This document shows, one piece after another, positions 32,021 through 33,884 of a DNA stretch of 33,884 nt (the first letter of the stretch is position 1; every line of letters begins with the position of its first letter). The translations under genes and the position numbers were made by a program. The notes beneath the pieces were generated by a model. That model worked only from the letters and a program-made list of their open reading frames with translations, was not told where the DNA came from and searched no databases. The stretch is from CAZYMI01 sp964648505 (GTDB taxonomy: Bacteria > Pseudomonadota > Alphaproteobacteria > Micavibrionales > Micavibrionaceae). The stretch spans positions 1-33,884 of the forward strand of contig CAZYMI010000020.1 of NCBI GenBank assembly GCA_964648505.1, read 5' to 3'.

Positions 32021-32995
32021 ATGACAAATAAAACGAAAATTCTTTTTATCACATCCACACGGATTGGCGATGCGGTACTTTCAACAGGGTTGATTGCGCA
32101 TCTGCTTAATGCATATTTAAACCCTTCTTTTACAATTGTGTGTGGGCCTTTGCCATCTTCGCTCTTTGAAGGGGTGCCCGGGCTTGAAAAACTGATTGCT
32201 TTGAAAAAGAAGCCCTATCACGGCCATTGGCTGGAATTGTGGTCTCATGTAGCAGGTGTCAGATGGGATGTGGTTGTTGATTTACGCAATTCTGCAATTT
32301 CACGGCTTGTGTTAGCGCGCAAGCGTTACATTTTTGGCCCTTCTATTGACCAGAATAAGCACAAGGTAGAACAAGCAGCTCAGGTTATGAATCTATCTTC
32401 AGTGCCTTCACCTGCGCTGTGGTTTACCCCTGAACAAAAGCATAAAGCAGCTTTTTTGATTCCAGAAGGAAGGCCAGTTCTGGCTGTTGGCCCTACTGCA
32501 AACTGGGCAGGAAAAACATGGCCAGCTGATCACTTTAAAGAAATTATAAGCTGGCTTACCGAATCAAAAGGTTTGATGCCAGATGCGCGTGTGGCCATTT
32601 TTGCTGCACCCGGTGAAGAAGCGGTTGCGTATGATGTGCTTAATAGTATTCCAAAAGACAGGCAAATTAATGTGATAGCAAAAGGAAACCCCGGCGAAAT
32701 TGCAGCGGCTTTAACGCGGTGCGATTTTTATATCGGCAATGATTCTGGCCTTATGCATAGTGCGGCTTGCGTAGGGGTTCCAACATTTGGACTTTTTGGG
32801 CCTTCATACCCTCATCTTTACAGCCCATGGGGTGCGCATACAGCTTTTGCAAGAACACCAGAATCTTTTGATGAGCTGATTGCCTTTAAAGGCTATGACA
32901 GCAAAACGGTGGGCACATTAATGAAAACATTAACTGTACCAGCCGTCCAAGATGCGCTGATGGAATTTTTCAAAAACCAGAAAAAGGCAGCTTAA
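32021..32995 (+). CDS. Glycosyltransferase family 9 (heptosyltransferase-like)
   Basis: 324 residues. The N-terminal ILFITSTRIGDAVLSTGLIA is the classical R-x-G-D-x-x-x-S/T start of GT9 enzymes, and the C-terminal domain contains VGPTANWAGKTWPADHF and FYIGNDSGLMHSAACVGVPT followed by FGLFGPSYP, the ADP-heptose-binding region. The two Rossmann domains indicate a GT-B fold. Such enzymes add heptose to the lipopolysaccharide inner core at the cytoplasmic side of the inner membrane; donor and acceptor cannot be specified. Other core genes are not next to it. It stops directly next to the convergent lipoprotein gene. Confidence 0.92.
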   Translation: MTNKTKILFITSTRIGDAVLSTGLIAHLLNAYLNPSFTIVCGPLPSSLFEGVPGLEKLIALKKKPYHGHWLELWSHVAGVRWDVVVDLRNSAISRLVLARKRYIFGPSIDQNKHKVEQAAQVMNLSSVPSPALWFTPEQKHKAAFLIPEGRPVLAVGPTANWAGKTWPADHFKEIISWLTESKGLMPDARVAIFAAPGEEAVAYDVLNSIPKDRQINVIAKGNPGEIAAALTRCDFYIGNDSGLMHSAACVGVPTFGLFGPSYPHLYSPWGAHTAFARTPESFDELIAFKGYDSKTVGTLMKTLTVPAVQDALMEFFKNQKKAA

Positions 32996-33523
32996 TTACG
33001 GGTTGTAGCGCCCGTATTCTTTGTCTTGCTGATAATTTTCCAGTTCCCGTTCACCTGATTTTGTTCTGTGCTTCAGGCGAACATGGGTATCGCGGTAAAC
33101 GCCGCGGGCTGTATCGGCAACTTTGTGCGGAACATATTCAACCCGTTCCCAACCTTTTGCCAACATGCAGGTTTCAAAATCATCATAATTTTGTGGTTCA
33201 TTAACAAGAAAGCCATCACGTTCTGGTGTGTCAAAATCGCGCAGGCGATATTCCGGTCCTTGTTGTGCGGGCAGCGGCAATACTTTTTCAGGCGGCGTTG
33301 CTGTTTTGATTGAGCCGAGCCGTACAAGTTCACGTACTTCAACAACGCAGCGTGCAATATCACGATTCAGTGTTTGCTGCGCCTTGGGGCCTTGAAGCCA
33401 TATAGCAGATGACGCGTCTTTTCTTTGCCAGAACTGGCCGTTCATCTCCAGATCTCTCTCTGCAGAGCAGGCAGTAACCAGAACGGTTGTAAGTGACAAA
33501 AGAATAAATTGGCGTGCGCGCAT
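32996..33523 (-). CDS. Lipoprotein of unknown function
   Basis: 175 residues. The start MRARQFILLSLTTVLVTACS is a signal peptide with lipobox V-T-A-C19. The mature part has three further features: two more cysteines (RDIARCVVE, FETCMLAKGW) spaced as in small disulfide-bonded lipoproteins, a proline-rich centre (ATPPEKVLPLPAQQGPEYRL), and a charged C-terminus (EYGRYNP). The pattern DFETCMLAKGWERV resembles the short C-M-x-x-x-G-W motif of many alphaproteobacterial periplasmic proteins. Function unknown. It starts 36 nt after the solute-binding protein gene and may be co-transcribed with it. Confidence 0.82.
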   Translation of the reverse strand: MRARQFILLSLTTVLVTACSAERDLEMNGQFWQRKDASSAIWLQGPKAQQTLNRDIARCVVEVRELVRLGSIKTATPPEKVLPLPAQQGPEYRLRDFDTPERDGFLVNEPQNYDDFETCMLAKGWERVEYVPHKVADTARGVYRDTHVRLKHRTKSGERELENYQQDKEYGRYNP

Positions 33524-33559
33524 TATAAGGGGCCCTCAGATATGTTTTTTATGAGGATA

Positions 33560-33884
33560 TCAAGGCTTTGCCGGTCCTGAAAGAGGTATTTGTGCCCTTT
33601 TGTCCCACCATGTTTCAAGCACGGTTCCATAAAGGGGCACGTTTTCAGGGCTTTTCAGAGACGAATCAGCTGCGATAAAATCAACGCCCGTATAGCCAAA
33701 AGGTATAAAAATAAACTGTTTCATTAAAGCCGAATCAAGCAGATGGGCAGTTTTAAGCAGATCGTTGCGGGTTTCAACATTGGCTAAATCTGCAGACAAT
33801 TTATCGATGCCAGAATCGCAAATGCCTGAATAATTAAAGCGCCCTGGTTCTTTTGCGGCCTGACACCCCCAATATAAGATCTGT
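33560..33884 (-). CDS. C-terminal end of an extracellular solute-binding protein family 5, truncated
   Basis: The frame is open to the right edge (no start is visible), so the 107 residues seen are the C-terminus only. QILYWGCQAAKEPGRFNYSG then ICDSGIDKLSADLANVETRN and a helix LLKTAHLLDSALMKQFIFIP are the usual ending of periplasmic oligopeptide/dipeptide-binding (SBP_bac_5) lobes, where N-Y-x-G-I-x-D-x-x-I/V-D precedes the last helices and an aromatic W-W near the end. It would serve an ABC importer whose permease genes lie outside. Assignment is reasonable but based on the tail alone. Confidence 0.75.
   Translation of the reverse strand, partial: QILYWGCQAAKEPGRFNYSGICDSGIDKLSADLANVETRNDLLKTAHLLDSALMKQFIFIPFGYTGVDFIAADSSLKSPENVPLYGTVLETWWDKRAQIPLSGPAKP

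Noticed and set aside
1..33884. Mobile elements, CRISPR arrays, tRNA and rRNA genes
   Set aside because: No transposase, terminal inverted repeats, spaced direct repeats of CRISPR type or cloverleaf-like sequence was seen on either strand.

Overview
The window looks like core chromosome from an alphaproteobacterium of moderate-to-low G+C. FlbT with a FlaF-like partner, a CckA-type hybrid kinase downstream of flhB, the hrcA/rph-rdgB-hemW neighbourhood, IspB, YgfZ and PPDK all point that way. The exact order cannot be fixed from the sequence alone; a deep-branching free-living, Micavibrio- or Rhodospirillales-like lineage is only a guess. No rRNA, tRNA, CRISPR array, insertion sequence or prophage is visible. 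Gene density is very high, many neighbours overlap by ATGA, and three convergent pairs share a single TTAA as both stop codons.

Layout: 1-5244 is flagellar and cell-cycle: a partial flaF-like gene and flbT leftward, then fliQ-fliR-flhB-cckA rightward as one tightly coupled operon. 5253-6283 is a leftward ppa-GNAT pair. 6284-6606 is the longest gene-free stretch; it holds an 18-bp tandem repeat and a palindrome with GTTC repeats upstream of recA (6607-7761). 7778-15181 is a leftward heat-shock cluster: hrcA, an unknown exported protein, grpE, an unknown 338-aa protein, dnaK, dnaJ and an unknown membrane protein. 15272-17747 is rph-rdgB-hemW rightward. 17744-19288 is an exported protein of unknown function. 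19431-21280 holds a stand-alone homologue of the C-terminal part of the alphaproteobacterial Suv3-like helicase, followed by a glutathione peroxidase. 21357-22165 is an AT-rich DUF4258/HTH toxin-antitoxin-like pair with its own promoter and inverted-repeat operator candidate. 22170-25498 is ispB, a trmN6-like methyltransferase and a single-chain glycyl-tRNA synthetase. 25569-26315 is a lipoprotein plus a secreted 27-residue-repeat protein. 26368-30545 is a GNAT, ppdK and a fusion of an archaeal-type CMP-kinase-like domain to a ParB-like domain. 30542-33884 is a HAD phosphatase and ygfZ, a GT9 heptosyltransferase, a lipoprotein and the C-terminal end of a family-5 solute-binding protein cut by the window edge.

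How the parts work together: the export-gate genes FliQ/FliR/FlhB are co-transcribed with the kinase that in this class usually controls CtrA, so motility and cell-cycle control may be coupled. HrcA, GrpE, DnaK and DnaJ form one chaperone unit, with three uncharacterised proteins embedded in it. The most unusual items are the CMP-kinase/ParB-like fusion behind ppdK, the helicase-less Suv3 C-terminal protein, the unknown genes in the chaperone cluster, the TA-like module, and several genes whose predicted -10 boxes lie so close to the start codon that leaderless mRNAs are likely.
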